NCBI GenBank assembly: GCA_002506275.1
Contig: DAXG01000018.1
Span: forward strand, 1 to 14,146
DNA: 14,146 bases
Direction: 5' to 3'
DNA from: Euryarchaeota archaeon UBA259
GTDB taxonomy: Archaea; Thermoplasmatota; Poseidoniia; Poseidoniales; Poseidoniaceae
The notes below the pieces were generated by a model. The model was not told the DNA's origin and made no database searches. It saw only the letters and a list, made by a program, of their open reading frames with translations. Each line of letters starts with the position of its first letter. The first letter of the stretch is position 1. This document shows, in pieces, positions 13,076-14,146 of the stretch. Position numbers and translations under genes: made by a program.

Positions 13076-14146
13076 ATGGATTTGCGTTCGCTCTTTATGT
13101 CGATGATGACAGACAAAACGATGCTAGCTGCAGGACTTGTGTTCATACTGCTGAGTGGAGGCCTTTCCGTGCTCTCTACCGGTGGTGTTGAAGACGCTGT
13201 ACTGGAAGCGACAAAGACCACGCCTTTGGACAATATTTGTGCCAATGACGACTGTACTGAACTTGAATCCGATTGGGTAACTTCAACCGCCGACCGAGAT
13301 TTTTACGGCTGGACCGTAACGAATCTTGACGACGTCATGGCCAATGGAACAGCCCCAACCCACGAAAAGATTGGACCTGTAACCTACACCATCACCTCAG
13401 ACCGAACATTTGTTTCTCGTGATTCAACTGCAGGTACCATCACCTACCACGAGAACACATCCTATGCCTGTTCCGTGGACACCGCCGTTCCTTGTGATGT
13501 TGAAATCACGCAACTCAACATTGGTTTCACACCTCAAGTGATTGGAGCAACTGGAATGGCAATTAATGGAATCATGGACTTGACCAAGGTTGGATTCGCT
13601 GCACAAATGATCAACCAAGACATGAACACCACACAAGCAGGAACTGCCACAACTGGTGACCTCTGCACAATGGAAGTCGAAGTCTTAAACGTAACTATGC
13701 AACAAGGAATACCTTGCCACCTTTGGGCCAATGGCGCTGAAAGCGAATGGAAAGCCTCTGAAACCGGAATGGGAATTATGGCTGCGAATGCTCAAGCAGG
13801 TCACAATTTATCGAACACAAATGGAAACTGGTCATCCGGAGATTTGGACAACGCAACGGAAAACACTTCCTCGCCTGCTGACTCGGAATTCAACATGTCT
13901 CTCATGGATCCAATAGGTGTTGTGGCATTCATGGGAATGGGAGAACCTGAAGTAATGCTGGCTGATGTGTTAGCAGATCCAGCGAACTCAACGGTCATGC
14001 AACGAGCTGGTTTGTATCGATACGACACAGCAGCAGACCCTTACCAAACATTCGTTCGAGACTGGACCATGTATGCGGCAATTGGAACAAGTTTCGCCGG
14101 CTACGGCGGCGGTTCCGACTTTAACGCAAGCAACAACGATGACATC
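13076..14146 (+). CDS. CD36/LIMP-2-like membrane-anchored ectodomain protein (partial, runs off the window)
   Basis: The reading frame is open for 357 codons from ATG 13076 to the window edge, so the C-terminus is missing. A short cytoplasmic N-terminus is followed by a transmembrane segment or uncleaved anchor (about 15-34). The ectodomain has W67-V68, then FYGWTVTNLDDVMANG (76-91), G100-P101-V-T-Y104, and GTITYHENTSYAC (120-132). In human CD36 the same order appears: N-terminal helix, NWV, FWIFDVQNPQEVMMN, RGPYTYR, NTVSF. Those blocks hold the family's 'N(P)-x-E/D-V' and 'GPY-x-Y' marks; here Pro of NP and Tyr of GPY differ. There are six Cys in the part seen (55, 60, 132, 140, 197, 214) and eleven N-x-S/T sequons. 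CD36 proteins bind fatty acids and lipoproteins. The family match is my reading of the pattern; function is inference. In-frame ATGs at 13097-13121 are alternative starts. Confidence 0.75.
   Translation, partial: MDLRSLFMSMMTDKTMLAAGLVFILLSGGLSVLSTGGVEDAVLEATKTTPLDNICANDDCTELESDWVTSTADRDFYGWTVTNLDDVMANGTAPTHEKIGPVTYTITSDRTFVSRDSTAGTITYHENTSYACSVDTAVPCDVEITQLNIGFTPQVIGATGMAINGIMDLTKVGFAAQMINQDMNTTQAGTATTGDLCTMEVEVLNVTMQQGIPCHLWANGAESEWKASETGMGIMAANAQAGHNLSNTNGNWSSGDLDNATENTSSPADSEFNMSLMDPIGVVAFMGMGEPEVMLADVLADPANSTVMQRAGLYRYDTAADPYQTFVRDWTMYAAIGTSFAGYGGGSDFNASNNDDI

Noticed and set aside
1..14146. CRISPR array, insertion sequence, transposase, integrase or phage genes
   Set aside because: I saw no regularly spaced direct repeats, terminal inverted repeats or mobility genes; the window reads as ordinary archaeal chromosome.

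Overview
The window looks like chromosomal DNA from a planktonic archaeon, most likely Marine Group II (Poseidoniales) or a close Thermoplasmatota relative. The grounds are a Trm1 tRNA dimethyltransferase, a PAC2-family proteasome-assembly protein, a tRNA gene with no encoded CCA, TATA-like boxes about 26 bp upstream of start codons (leaderless mRNAs), PKD/FG-GAP/fibronectin surface proteins, and a surface protein with a very acidic, Trp-rich cytoplasmic tail. This assignment is an inference; there is no rRNA here to confirm it. Genes are densely packed, with gaps of 2 to 158 bp and no gene-free stretch over 300 bp.

Layout. Bases 44-862 (minus) encode a DEDDh exonuclease with an ExoX-like C-terminal domain. 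Divergent from it are a small acidic protein with an amphipathic N-terminus (954-1328), a PKD-domain lipoprotein (1412-2596), an unrecognised small protein (2655-3008), a small basic winged-helix protein (3069-3362) and a HAD-IB phosphatase (3385-4083). A tRNA-Arg(GCG) lies on the minus strand at 4114-4187. A thioesterase (4297-4722) is translationally coupled to a four-helix membrane protein (4715-5404). Convergent with these is a two-gene minus-strand unit: a winged-helix regulator-like protein (6360-5860) followed by a pentapeptide-repeat protein (5850-5407).

The centre is a 1423-residue type I surface protein (6519-10790). It is followed by a PAC2 protein (10846-11610), which overlaps tail to tail with trm1 (12963-11599). 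The last gene (13076 to the window edge, incomplete) is divergent from trm1.

The most striking observation is this last, truncated gene. Its first ~130 residues have the layout and several signature residues of the CD36/LIMP-2/SR-BI scavenger-receptor ectodomain: an N-terminal membrane anchor, then a W-V, a 'FYGWTVTNLDDVMANG' block and a GP-x-x-Y block, with many N-glycosylation sequons. CD36 is known as an animal/protist lipid receptor family, so an archaeal member would be notable. Trm1 and its substrate class also occur together: the tRNA-Arg here carries the G26 that Trm1 methylates. The tRNA has a C28-A42 mispair that deserves a check.
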